Shown piece after piece: positions 13,774-22,503 of a stretch of 22,503 nt of DNA (its first letter is position 1; each line of letters opens with the position of its first letter). This DNA comes from JAWKTM01 sp041399085 (GTDB lineage Bacteria; Planctomycetota; Planctomycetia; Pirellulales; Pirellulaceae). A model generated the notes under the pieces. That model saw nothing but the letters and a program-made list of their open reading frames with translations. It had not been told where the DNA came from and ran no database searches. The position numbers and the translations under genes are program-made. The stretch is taken from contig JAWKTM010000096.1 in the NCBI GenBank assembly GCA_041399085.1, forward strand, positions 1 to 22,503, given 5' to 3'.

Positions 13774-16700
13774 CTAGGCGGCTTGTTCGTCGTCGTCGCT
13801 GTCGGGAGCGGCGGGAGTTGTCGGTTCGCGTTCCAACGCCTCTTGGCTGATGTGGCCGTCTTCGCTGACGTCCTCGAATCGCACGGAGACCTTCTTCGAG
13901 ACGCCCGACTCTTGCATCGTCACGCCATACAACGTCGTGGCGGCGGTCATCGTCTTCTTCGAGTGCGTGACGATCACGAACTTCGTCCAGCCGAGGAAGC
14001 CTTTCAACACGTCGACGAACCGCCCGATGTTGGCTTCGTCGAACGGCGCGTCGACTTCGTCCAGCACACAGAACGGGCTGGGGCGAAACTCGAAGATGGC
14101 CAGCAGCAACGCCACGGCCGTCAATGCCTTTTCGCCACCGGACAGCAGCGAGTTGTTAAACGACGGCTTGCCGGGCGGAGTCGCCATGATGTCGATTCCG
14201 CACTCCAGCACGTCCTCGCCAGCTTCCAGCACGATGTCCGCCTTGCCGCCGCCGAACGCCTTGCGATACAGCGTTTGAAAGTTCGTGCGGATCGCTTCCA
14301 GCGTTTCCATGAACAACCGACGGCTGTCGGCGTTGATCTTCTGGATGATGCGTTCCAGCGATTCCTTGGCTTTCGTCAAATCTTCGTACTGGCCGGCCAA
14401 GGCGTTGTAGCGCGACTCGAGATCGTCCAGCTCGTTCAGCGCGTCCATGTTCACGGCGCCGATGCTGTTGATCTTGCGTCGCAAGTCCGCGATCTCTTCC
14501 TCGATCTCGCGGCGTTCCCGAGCCTCCTCTTCGGAGACTTCTTCCGTCGACGTTTCGTTTTGGTGCTTCGTGATGTCGATGCCGTAATCGTCTCGCAACC
14601 GTTCGGCCAGCGTCGTTCGCTGGTGCCGCAGTTCGTTGGCCGACAATTCCTGTTGATGCAGTTCGTCTTCCAGCCGCTTCAGCCGTTTGCGAATCTTGGC
14701 GGCTTCGTCGGTGATCGCCGTGCGTTCGCGCGTGATTTCCTGACGCCGATGGAGATGCCGGCGAGCGTCGGCGGCCAGTTGCTCTTTTTGCAGGAACAGC
14801 AGCGACAGCGCGGACGTGGCATCGAGCGCCGCCAGTTGCGAACGAGCGGCTCGATCGAACGCTTCTTGCAGATGTTGGCGAGTCTCGCGGATCGCGCCGG
14901 CTCGCTCGCGCTGATCCTGCTCGAACTGAGCCACCTGGGCTCGAATCGAATCCACATGCTGCTGGCTCTTGGCCAACTCCACTTTGCCCGCCGATGTTTC
15001 GCGGATTAGATCGCGGCGGCGCGAATCCAGTTGATCGAGCTGTTCGTCGTCGTCGTGCAGCGCGGCTTCCAGTTCGGCAATCGTCGCTTCGACTTCGGTC
15101 AGTTGCGTTCGCATCGACGCGACGCCTTGCTCGGCCGTTTGCTTTTGCACGCGAGCGGCGGCAAGTTCGGCGGCCGCGACTTCGAGCTGCTTTTCCAGTT
15201 GATCACAACGATCTCGCAGCGTGCGAACCGAGACGCGATGGTCGGACAATTGCGTGGTGAGCTTCCGATGCGTGTCGTCCAACTTGCGAACGCGGTGCTC
15301 TTGTTCGTCGATGTTCTCGGCCAGTCGCCGCACTTCCGCCTCGGCTTGGCCCAACCACGCTTCCAGATCGGCGATGTCCCGATGAATCGCTCGCAGCTCG
15401 CTACGCCGCGCGACCAATCCCACGGCGGCATGTTGCGGACCAACTTGCAGCGACCCGTCGGCTTCGATCAAATCGCCATCGGCCGTAACGAAACGCAAGC
15501 CTTGGCCAAACGTTTGGCCATACTTCATGGCGTCGTCCAGCGTTTCCACGCACCAGGTCGCGCCGAGCAGCCGATGCACGAGGCCCGCATATTGCGGCTC
15601 GGCCTCGACCAGCCGGTCCGCCCGATCGATCACGCCCGGCAAGCCGTCCAGCCGCGGGCGAAACACATCCAGGCCGCGGCGAATCGTGCTCAGCCGCAGC
15701 ATGCCGACGCGGCCGGCCAGCGTCAGTTGCCCGTCGCGCAATTGTTCCAGCAGATCGTCGCCCGCGAGCACCACGTGCTGAGCCCGGCCGCCGAGCGCCA
15801 CGTCGATCATCGCGGCGACCGACACGTCCGCGCGAATCAGATCCGCCACGACGCCCTTCACTTGATTCCAGGGCGAGGCGTTTTCGCTGTGCGAGCGAGC
15901 CAACAGCTCCTTCACTCCGGCGCTCAATCCTTCCTGTCGCTGCTCCAACTCTTCCAGCACGGCGGCTCGTTCGCGGGCGCCATGCAGCTTGCCTTGCCGC
16001 TGAGCCACTTCCTCGTGGCGGCGAGCCAATACGCGCCGGTTCTCGGCCAATTCACGTTGGGCCGCGTCAAGCTGCTCGAGCTTCTCCTCGGCTTCGGCGG
16101 CCAGTTTGGCGTCGACGCCTTCGAGCGAATCCAATTGCTTGCGGTGATCGGTCAGCGTCGCTTGCGCCTCGTCTTGCCGCGTGGCCAATCGCTGCGTGTT
16201 CTCTTCGGCCGCCGCGACGTCGGTTTGGAAACGGCTGAGCTGATTGCCCAACGTCGCCGCCGAACGCATCGCGTCGACATAATCGGTGCGGCGAGTTTCG
16301 TGAGCCGAACGCAGCTCGGCCAACTGCCCCGCGACTTCCGCCAGCTCGCGTTCGTGTTCGGAAAGCCGTCCCAGCACCGCCTGGTATTCGGCGTCGGCGC
16401 CGTCAAGCTGTTCGCGAGCCGCGCGGACCTTTGCCTGCAACTCGCCGGCTCGGGCGTTCAATGCCGTGAGCTGCGAACGGTAACGGCCCTGCTCTTGCTC
16501 CAAGTCGTGCATGCGGGCCAATTCGTGCGCCACGGTCGCTTCGCGAGCGGCGATTTGTTCGCGATTCGACGAAGCCCGCTGCTCGCAATCGCGGACCGCT
16601 TCGCCCACATCCAGCATCGCCATTTCGAACTGACGAACTTGCTGTTCGCGCTCGTCGGCTTCCGCGGTCAGCGTGGCGGTCTCTTCGTTCAGCCGAGTCA

Positions 16701-17445
16701 GCTCGGCCTCGATCCCCGCCAGCTCGTCGCTCAGCCGCCGCCAATCGGTCAAGCCAACCTGGGTGCGAAGCTGTTGCAGGCGATCGCTGTATTCGCGATA
16801 ACGCTTGGCCTTGCCGGCTTGCGAACGAACGCTCTTCAGCCGGTTGTGAACTTCCTCGACGATGTCCGACAACCGCAGCAGATTCTGGTCGACTCGCTCC
16901 AGCCGCCGCTGGGCTTCGACCTTCTTGGCCTTGAAGCGACTGATGCCGGCCGCTTCCTCGAACATCGCTCGGCGATCTTTCGGCGACGCTTGCAGCATCC
17001 GATCGACCTTGCCCTGTTCGATCAAACTGTAAGCGTCGGTTCCCACGCCGGTGCCGCGAAACATGTCGCGGATGTCCTTCAGGCGGCAGGGTTGTCGATT
17101 GATCAGATACTCGCCTTCGCCGCTGCGATAGACGCGTCGAGTGACATGAACTTCCGGCGCGTCGACCGGCAAGCGGCCTTCGCTGTTGTCGAAGATGATC
17201 GTGGCTTCGGCCGTGTTCATCATCTTGCGGCCGCTGTTGCCCGAGCCTTTGAAGATCACGTCGGCCATGTCCTTGCCGCGCAAGCTCTTCGCACTCTGCT
17301 CGCCGAGCACCCATTTAATCGCATCGACGATATTCGACTTACCCGAGCCGTTGGGGCCGACGACCACGGTGATGCCCGGCGGAAATTCGAATCGCGTGCG
17401 ATCCGCGAAACTTTTGAATCCGGCGATTTCCAGGGCTTTCAGCAT
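13774..17445 (-). CDS. smc: Chromosome segregation protein SMC
   Basis: A 1223-residue SMC ATPase, the core of bacterial condensin with ScpA/ScpB, which compacts and segregates the chromosome. The N-terminus MLKALEIAGFKSFADRT leads to Walker A GPNGSGKSN (30-38). Long coiled coils (about 170-500 and 680-1000, rich in Glu, Gln, Arg, Ala) flank the hinge (about 520-670, including VKGVVADLI and the Gly-rich VALGGRAQHVVLAG). The C-terminal head has the signature LLSGGEKALTAVALLLA (about 1100-1116) and Walker B VLDEVDAPFDE (about 1128-1138). Length is normal. The tail is short and acidic (SDDDEQAA). The ATG at 17445 gives the canonical SMC start. The FlgI-like gene ends 127 bases upstream. Confidence 0.97.
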   Translation of the reverse strand: MLKALEIAGFKSFADRTRFEFPPGITVVVGPNGSGKSNIVDAIKWVLGEQSAKSLRGKDMADVIFKGSGNSGRKMMNTAEATIIFDNSEGRLPVDAPEVHVTRRVYRSGEGEYLINRQPCRLKDIRDMFRGTGVGTDAYSLIEQGKVDRMLQASPKDRRAMFEEAAGISRFKAKKVEAQRRLERVDQNLLRLSDIVEEVHNRLKSVRSQAGKAKRYREYSDRLQQLRTQVGLTDWRRLSDELAGIEAELTRLNEETATLTAEADEREQQVRQFEMAMLDVGEAVRDCEQRASSNREQIAAREATVAHELARMHDLEQEQGRYRSQLTALNARAGELQAKVRAAREQLDGADAEYQAVLGRLSEHERELAEVAGQLAELRSAHETRRTDYVDAMRSAATLGNQLSRFQTDVAAAEENTQRLATRQDEAQATLTDHRKQLDSLEGVDAKLAAEAEEKLEQLDAAQRELAENRRVLARRHEEVAQRQGKLHGARERAAVLEELEQRQEGLSAGVKELLARSHSENASPWNQVKGVVADLIRADVSVAAMIDVALGGRAQHVVLAGDDLLEQLRDGQLTLAGRVGMLRLSTIRRGLDVFRPRLDGLPGVIDRADRLVEAEPQYAGLVHRLLGATWCVETLDDAMKYGQTFGQGLRFVTADGDLIEADGSLQVGPQHAAVGLVARRSELRAIHRDIADLEAWLGQAEAEVRRLAENIDEQEHRVRKLDDTHRKLTTQLSDHRVSVRTLRDRCDQLEKQLEVAAAELAAARVQKQTAEQGVASMRTQLTEVEATIAELEAALHDDDEQLDQLDSRRRDLIRETSAGKVELAKSQQHVDSIRAQVAQFEQDQRERAGAIRETRQHLQEAFDRAARSQLAALDATSALSLLFLQKEQLAADARRHLHRRQEITRERTAITDEAAKIRKRLKRLEDELHQQELSANELRHQRTTLAERLRDDYGIDITKHQNETSTEEVSEEEARERREIEEEIADLRRKINSIGAVNMDALNELDDLESRYNALAGQYEDLTKAKESLERIIQKINADSRRLFMETLEAIRTNFQTLYRKAFGGGKADIVLEAGEDVLECGIDIMATPPGKPSFNNSLLSGGEKALTAVALLLAIFEFRPSPFCVLDEVDAPFDEANIGRFVDVLKGFLGWTKFVIVTHSKKTMTAATTLYGVTMQESGVSKKVSVRFEDVSEDGHISQEALEREPTTPAAPDSDDDEQAA

Positions 17446-17572
17446 CGGGTGATTAACAGGTGGGTGCGAAGGGCGGATGGATCAGTGAGCCGGCGAGTGT
17501 CGCGGCGGTGACTTCAGGCAACATGAGCTTCGGCGGGGCGGAAGCCCGGGCATGCGAGTCGGTCTCTTCCAT

Positions 17573-19492
17573 TTAACCACCGAACGGACGCCACATTCTA
17601 CTCCAGAAGCCTTTTTTCGGCTCTGTTTCTTCGACGGCGTCCACGTCATGCATGATGCCCTCCCGTGTTTCGCCGGGACCGAGTTTATGACGTTTGCCAT
17701 CGGCTGGCGAGTCGCTGTCGAGTTCCGACGCATCGATATCCAGCAGCGAATCGGCCCCACCGTCGCCCGAGTCTTCCGAATCCGATTCGCCCTTGTCGCG
17801 GCGTGGACGGTTGACTTCGGTTCGCGTATCAATCGCAATTCGCACTTGCAGATCGCCTTTGGCCTGCGCCCCTTTCACCGCGTCCATCACGTCGGCATAG
17901 TCGCCGCCGACCTGCAAGATCGCTCGGATCATCGCCTCGATTTCGGATTCGCATTCCTCGATCTGATCCTCTTTGCCGGGCTGATAACGCGTGACGCGTA
18001 GACGGCCGTCTGGCGTTCCCTTGATCAAGATATTCTTGCCGGCGTACAAAAAGGCGGGTGGTCGCATCGGCGTCGCTTGGCCGAACAGCACGATCTCTTG
18101 GCGGTTCTGGCGGCTGAAGTGAATCACGAAATCGGCCGAGCTCGGAACGCGATGCAGCGCGACCGTGCCGTTGAAAATTTCGCCGCGAACCAACGGCTCG
18201 CGCTCGTTTCGCAACCGCAGCGCGTAATAAGCGGCATAACGCACTTCGACGCTCGGCGAATCCAGCAGCTTGACCAGCGCGTCATAAGCCGCCAGTTCAT
18301 CCATCGCGGCCAACGCCACAATCGCCCGCAACCGATACTTAGGTTCCATCGCGGCGGCCGAAGCCAGCGGTTCCGCGGCGTCCGGGTGATCCAAGTACGC
18401 CAACGCCTCGGCCGCGTGGAAACGAATCTGTGGATCGATGGCCCGCGTTCCTTCGCGAAGAATCGGAATCGCGTCGCGGCCGATCGCTTCCAACTGCATC
18501 GCCGCTCGCGACGCCGAAATCGGTTCGGCCAATTGCAGCTTGAGCTGTTCCATTCGATCCAGCCGCTGCTGAGCCGACTCGCGCACGGCGATGCTTCGCA
18601 GCACGGCCATGTAGCGATTCAAATTGTGCTTGTAAGTCGGGTGAGCCACGATCTCGATGAAGTCGTCTTCCTTCGGCGTGGCGACACCTTTCTTCAATCC
18701 GTTGCCCGAAAAGTGATGGAACCGCGCGTTGATCGCCACACCGATCAGCCGAGCCGTCTGGACCGAGCTGTAATCCTTGCTGACCATCAACCCCAACGGT
18801 CGATCGATGCCGCAAGTGCCGCCGCCCAACACGCGGCCGCGCTTGGCATACACGCCGTTCTCGTCGTCGTAAAACAACGAATCGACAATCACGGGCCCCG
18901 TGGCAATCGCCGCTTCGCTGCCCGTGTGAACCGAGTTGCCGAGGACCGCCATTTCGCGCATCCGAGCGGGCATCAGCCAACCGCCGCGCAGGCTGGTCGT
19001 CTCGCTACGAGGCGGCACGGTGACTTCGACGTCGAACGTGTCTCCCTTGCGAGCGCCGGCCGGAATATACGCTTTCAAATACACCATCGCCGTGCTGGTC
19101 GAAGCCAAAAAGGCACTCGGGCTGTCGATCGAATGCGTCTGAATCTCGCCGACCAAGCGATCAAGCTGTGGCGATGGCGTGGGGTTGCTGCCCGTGCCGT
19201 CCAAACCGTTGACGACGGCGATGCCTTCGATTTTCATCGGCCGCAATCCGAACGGAATGGCCGTGTCGCCGATCAACTTGGTTTCGTCCACCAATTCGGC
19301 AATGTCCGGCTTCTGATCGGGCTTTTCTTTGCGAAAGAACGGCGACGAGCAACCGCTGAAACCGGTCAGCAACGCCAGCTCGGCCATCAGCGCCAACAGC
19401 GCGCGGCGGCTGATTCGCGATTGCGAAGGTCGTTCGTCCGCGGCGACGGCCACAGTTTCCCCGGACTTCGGGCTCAATTCACGAGGATGCAT
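17573..19492 (-). CDS. FlgI-family (P-ring-like) lipoprotein with HEAT repeats
   Basis: A 639-residue protein. A twin-arginine-containing signal (SRRALLALMAELALLTGF) ends in a lipobox-like GFSGC with Cys-48, so it should be a lipidated envelope protein. About 84-300 matches FlgI of the flagellar P ring: IEGIAVVNGLDGTG (88-101) is the family's GLVVGLxGTGD block, and MVYLKAYIPAGARKGDTFDV with SLRGGWLMPARM (about 136-178) is the VMVTAxLPPFARKGQxxDV..SLRGGTLL block. About 330-430 carries HEAT repeats (DPQIRFHAAEALAYLDHPDA, SPSVEVRYAAYYALRLRNER). Then come a beta-rich region and an acidic, disordered tail. It is far longer than the ~365 residues of classical FlgI, which is soluble. A P-ring-equivalent role is inferred from homology and the nearby hook operon. 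Confidence 0.8.
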   Translation of the reverse strand: MHPRELSPKSGETVAVAADERPSQSRISRRALLALMAELALLTGFSGCSSPFFRKEKPDQKPDIAELVDETKLIGDTAIPFGLRPMKIEGIAVVNGLDGTGSNPTPSPQLDRLVGEIQTHSIDSPSAFLASTSTAMVYLKAYIPAGARKGDTFDVEVTVPPRSETTSLRGGWLMPARMREMAVLGNSVHTGSEAAIATGPVIVDSLFYDDENGVYAKRGRVLGGGTCGIDRPLGLMVSKDYSSVQTARLIGVAINARFHHFSGNGLKKGVATPKEDDFIEIVAHPTYKHNLNRYMAVLRSIAVRESAQQRLDRMEQLKLQLAEPISASRAAMQLEAIGRDAIPILREGTRAIDPQIRFHAAEALAYLDHPDAAEPLASAAAMEPKYRLRAIVALAAMDELAAYDALVKLLDSPSVEVRYAAYYALRLRNEREPLVRGEIFNGTVALHRVPSSADFVIHFSRQNRQEIVLFGQATPMRPPAFLYAGKNILIKGTPDGRLRVTRYQPGKEDQIEECESEIEAMIRAILQVGGDYADVMDAVKGAQAKGDLQVRIAIDTRTEVNRPRRDKGESDSEDSGDGGADSLLDIDASELDSDSPADGKRHKLGPGETREGIMHDVDAVEETEPKKGFWSRMWRPFGG

Positions 19493-20091
19493 CGTGCAAC
19501 CTTTATCGGTGAAGGACAGCTCGGCTTGACCCCGTTCAAGTCCGCACTTCGTGCGCGAAACCTGTACGGGCGGCGGACGTTATCCACTGCGCGACATTCG
19601 GTCAAGGTGGAATCGGCTGTCCAACAATCATCGGGCGCGGGGTGCGGGACAAGGTTTGCGGGTGCGGGCGTGGTTTGGAGAAAGTCAACGTTGGAAAACG
19701 GCGAATTTGTTTCACGGTTCGGGGAGTGTAGTTAGAAAGACCGAGGCTTTTACCTGGGAAGTGGCCACGGAATACGCGCGGAATGGTGGGAAAAATCGCG
19801 AGGCAGGCAACGGCGATGCGTCCCGGAACGCGAGGATTGAAGAGGTCGGCCGACGGCGGGTGATCGAACAGATCGAGAACTGTCGTATCGAGTTGCGGAC
19901 AGCATCGTTTCGTCGGGTCGAGATGCTCAGTCATGAGATCGAGCAGCCAGTTGGCGGGCGATTGGGACGGCGACTCGCGGAGCAGCAGGCAGAGGATCGC
20001 CAATCAAGGAGATCGACCTTCAAGTCAAGGTAACGCACGAACTCGGGAACAATCCCACAAGAGCCACCGAATCTTTGCCGTCAGAGCCGCT
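19493..20091. other. Gap with no recognisable gene
   Basis: About 600 bases between the FlgI-like gene and the HNH locus. Open frames exist on both strands (19602-20003 minus, 133 codons from a TTG; 19551-20033 plus, 160 codons) but neither shows a recognisable domain, a ribosome site or a natural composition. The left end should hold the promoter of the FlgI-like gene. It marks the border between GC-rich core genes and the lower-GC helicase/HNH locus. Confidence 0.6.
19503..19529 (-). promoter_or_regulatory. Possible sigma28-type (flagellar) promoter
   Basis: On the minus strand, CCGATAA (19503-19509) matches the -10 of flagellar sigma28/FliA promoters, and TCAA (19526-19529) sits 16 bases upstream where TAAA is expected. 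It lies directly before the FlgI-like gene, but only 10 bases separate it from the ATG, which would leave an almost leaderless mRNA. The -35 match is poor. Confidence 0.2.
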
Positions 20092-20948
20092 TCAACTGGT
20101 CACGGTAATCTTGTCCGGGGCTGCTTCGTATCCTGCCCGTTCCCGCGCTTCTCGAATCCGTTGGATTAAGTCTGGCAAGTGCGGCTTCAGCCACGCTTCA
20201 TTGTTCCCAGGGAATAGTCTGATCTGCCAGTGCCGAAATCGCGGACCTCTCCCGCCAATCTCCACCGTATCGACGGCCGCACAGCGAAAGAAGAGGTTGA
20301 TCGTTCGTCGTAAAAACAGCTCCCACCGCTCGGCGCTCTTGGCATGAACACCAGTAGGCGGCTTAGGCAATGGCAACCGCGACGGCGATGTGGTTAGCGT
20401 CGTTTGGTTGTTTCGAAAACTAATATTGTCAATGCCCTTTCCTGCTGGGCCATTGCAGTCTTTGCACAGCGTTTGGAGATTGTCGAAGTGATTGCCGCCG
20501 CCGTGGTAGCTTGGCGAGATATGGTCTACTTGAAGCTTTGAACGTAGCTTGCTGTAGCCACAACACAAGCACCGAAACCCGTCCCGAGACTTAACTCGAT
20601 CCTTCAGCTCCTCGGAAGGTTCGACAATGGGAATCGCCTCGGGCGTTTGGAAGAAAGGTCGATGGTCGTCCGGATCATTGCCATGCTCGCAAGCGTCCAG
20701 TATTCGATTGATGCAAGCGTCATAGTGAGATTTGAACAGCGGATAAGTGTAGTAGATGACCCGCCAGAAGCGATCCTGGCGGGTGTATTCACCCTCAAAG
20801 CCGCCGCCTTAGCGCGATCGTCTAGCGACTGAGCCAAGTGGTGTTCGGCAACCGCATCGAGATCGTGTTGATCTCGTACATCGAACAGGAAAAACTTGGG
20901 CGCTGCCGTTCGTTTTGAGCCAAATGCCGGGCTACGCTGAATAAATCT
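20092..20948 (-). pseudogene. HNH nuclease domain, likely C-terminal part of a frameshifted helicase-HNH fusion
   Basis: From about 20808 to 20092 one frame encodes a zinc-ribbon HNH nuclease: FRCLCCGYSKLRSKLQVDHI gives the first CxxC and the catalytic His, then HGGGNHFDNLQTLCKDCN gives the Asn/His and second CxxC. It ends with a mixed helix-strand region (LRRTINLFFRCAAVDTVEIG, then LPDLIQRIREARERAGY). The frame has no ATG or GTG start; the only late candidate is a TTG (20568) inside the zinc ribbon, so a separate gene starting there would lack its first cysteine. Upstream, 20948-20805 in another frame reads natural-looking protein (APKFFLFDVRDQHDLDAVAE, then LAQSLDDRAK) that joins the HNH frame if one base is restored near 20805-20811. 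Most likely a decayed fusion. Confidence 0.75.
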
Positions 20949-22023
20949 TCAACAAGTCCGCCGCCGACGCGGGCATCGACCTCGGAAAGAATTCCTCATG
21001 CCACTGGTCTATACGACTCCGAACTTCCGAAAGGCGGACCGTATCCTCCTCAAGCGAACTTAAATCTTCGTAACTTTGCAGTGCCTTGATGAATCGCTCA
21101 AACGCCGGCATCTCTTCTTCAAATACCATTACAAGTTGACCGATCGGTTCAATGTCGTCGGTTCCTTCCACCTGTGCAAAATATTCCAAACGATACCATC
21201 CAATCGGCAGAAAGGCTTTGTACGGGGAAGGGTTGACGTTGATCCCCGAATCCATCTGCCTGGCGAGTCGTCGCACCAGGTCGATCGAGATCAGCTGGAT
21301 GGGCGGTCTCGTACCATATTCGGATACCGTTTCATCGGCCAAACCCGGCGCCAATTGGTCATAGGCTGCCCAATTGATTCGATGCTTCCAGTTGTCGATA
21401 AACGAAACGATATACGCCTTATCCGTACCACCGAATCTCGGACCGCGGAGGGCGCGCCCTACCATCTGAGTCAACAGAATTTGACTGGTTGTCTGACGGG
21501 TGAGGAACACGGTCTGAACGTCCGGGACGTCCGTTCCCTCGGTGGCCATCCTGATATTGATGAGAACGTCCAACTTGCCATCGCGGAAAGCTTGCAGAAC
21601 TTTCGCATTCTCGGCTGACGTGCGACGATTGCGGCCTTCGGCACTTCCGGGATTGGCGTCCACGTGAGAGTAGATGGCATCCGCCTTGACACCGCGTCTT
21701 TTTAAGGCTTCACTGAGCTGTTCGCATTGCTCCCAGCGATCCGCAAAGATGATTGTCTTGCCGTACTTCGCACGTTCGTTGACATAGCACCCAGCGATGT
21801 ACTCATTTCGTTCGCGGCTGCTTGCCAGCGACGCGATGATCGTGTCGGGAATATCTCGATGGGTGCCGACCCAGTTTTCATACTCTCGGTCGTCGAAGTT
21901 TGCCTCAAATGTGGTTCGTGCCTCTTCGAAAACGGGTCTTGATAGTATGCCAGCCGCCATCAGGTCTTTCGCGGGAATCTCGAAGATGATCTCTTGCGGG
22001 AAGAGCTTCGGTAGCCAAACCAC
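20932..22023 (-). pseudogene. SF2 DEAD/DEAH-type helicase, second RecA domain and C-terminus (frameshifted off its N-terminal part)
   Basis: A 363-residue frame starting at a GTG that is probably not a true start: its first residues (WLPKLFPQEIIFEIPAKDLM) continue directly from helicase motif III in the frame to its right. It carries motif IV (KTIIFADRWEQCEQLSEALK), motif V (LINIRMATEGTDVPDVQTVF) and motif VI (QMVGRALRGPRFGG), that is, the complete second RecA domain of a ResIII/DEAH-like superfamily 2 enzyme. A helical C-terminal region follows and ends at a TAG (20932-20934). That stop is probably itself caused by a frameshift, since coding-like sequence goes on in the next frame. On its own the frame lacks the ATP-binding site and cannot be an active ATPase. 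Confidence 0.8.
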
Positions 22024-22503
22024 GCTTCTTTACGTCCGTGTAGGTGGGAGTCGCCGTCAGTCCCAACAGGTGCATCTGTGGACAACGTTCCCGAAGACTC
22101 TGCAACAGACTCCTGTAGCTGGGGGCGGGAGAATGATGCGCCTCGTCGAAAACCACGAATAGACGTCCCCGTGCGGAATCCAGGAACTGATCAAATTTCT
22201 GGTGCCGGTGGCCCATGGCGTTGCAGATTGTCTGCAATGAACTGATTACCACATCGTCACTGGGCTTAATGGAGTGCACCGGAAAATGTCCGATCGTGCC
22301 CGACACGACTCGAATGTTGAACTGAGTCTTCGGCTCGCCGATAAGGCCCACAAGCTGATCAAAACTGGCAAAGGCTTGCTCCAATAAGTGGTGCGTGTGA
22401 GCCAGCCACAGAACCTTAAATCCATCGGACAATGGATTCCGACCAAGAAAATGACATGCCGTGAATGTCTTACCGCCCCCAGTCGGAAGAACGAGAATTC
22501 CAC
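22018..22503 (-). pseudogene. SF2 DEAD/DEAH-type helicase, first RecA domain (5' end outside window)
   Basis: The frame is open to the window edge and starts with Walker A ILVLPTGGGKTFTACHFLG just inside it (about 22499-22443). Motif Ia (VLWLAHTHHLLEQAF), motif II VFDEAHHSPAPSYRSLL (DEAH box) and motif III LLGLTATPTYTD follow. After DVKKRG the frame leaves the family pattern and runs on as unrelated sequence to a stop at 21905. Removing one base from the A-triplet at 22017-22019 (TTT in the mRNA) joins KKRG to WLPKLFPQ in the next frame, so a single-base insertion is the likely lesion. Family members are ATP-dependent nucleic-acid translocases found in restriction and phage-defence loci; a defence role here is inference. 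Confidence 0.82.

Noticed and set aside
15031..17511. An 826-codon open frame on the plus strand opposite smc (and 13699-15009, 436 codons, likewise).
   Set aside because: These are antisense frames kept open by the GC-rich codon use of smc; the translation has no domain, and the minus-strand SMC has every family motif.
19521..19545. A tRNA T-arm-like GTTCAAGTC.
   Set aside because: The flanking bases do not form the T stem, and no acceptor or anticodon arm can be found around it.
18077..19735. A 552-codon plus-strand frame opposite the FlgI-like gene.
   Set aside because: Arg/Gln/His-rich composition typical of an antisense frame; the minus strand carries recognisable FlgI and HEAT sequence.
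19602..20003. A 133-codon minus-strand frame (and an overlapping 160-codon plus-strand frame).
   Set aside because: TTG start, stop codon immediately upstream, no recognisable domain and no ribosome site; kept only as part of the empty-gap note.

Overview
The window looks like chromosomal DNA from a planctomycete-like bacterium (Planctomycetota, perhaps close to Pirellulales). This is inferred from gene style, not from a marker gene: a HEAT-repeat orphan, a TlpA-type redoxin with a long helical N-terminal part, a FlgI-like lipoprotein carrying HEAT repeats, and GC-rich palindromic repeats between genes. Apart from one truncated glycosyltransferase at the left edge and one candidate RNA, every gene is on the minus strand.

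Region by region. (1) 2-856 (+) is the C-terminal part of a membrane-anchored family 2 glycosyltransferase. It converges on a compact five-gene minus-strand operon (5320 to 877): an NAD(P)-dependent reductase/epimerase with an SCP2-like tail, two similar class I methyltransferases, a GT8-like glycosyltransferase and a TylF-type O-methyltransferase. Together these suggest building and methylation of a surface glycan or glycolipid; the substrate cannot be read from sequence. (2) 5494-7041 is a HEAT-like orphan protein. (3) 7042-7479 has no convincing protein gene, but holds a plus-strand promoter-like pair, about 300 nt of hairpin-rich sequence and a strong intrinsic terminator: a candidate structured non-coding RNA. 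(4) 7480-8523 is an exported thioredoxin-fold protein. (5) 12775 to 8653 is a flagellar hook operon, fliK-flgD-flgE. Both of its internal gaps hold related palindromic elements that begin at the stop codon of the preceding gene. (6) 12776-13773 is a repeat-rich gap with a 14-unit, 21-bp tandem array. (7) 17445-13774 is smc. (8) 19492-17573 is a FlgI-family lipoprotein with HEAT repeats. (9) 19493-20091 holds nothing recognisable. (10) 20092-22503 is a lower-GC accessory locus: an SF2 helicase running into an HNH nuclease domain, interrupted by three frameshifts, so probably a decayed helicase-nuclease fusion.

The hook genes and the FlgI-like protein indicate a motile stage with an envelope-spanning flagellum. 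The glycan operon and the helicase/HNH locus look like more variable cargo. The items most worth a second look are the candidate RNA, the stop-codon-abutting repeats, the 21-bp array, the FlgI-HEAT lipoprotein and the triply frameshifted helicase-HNH gene.
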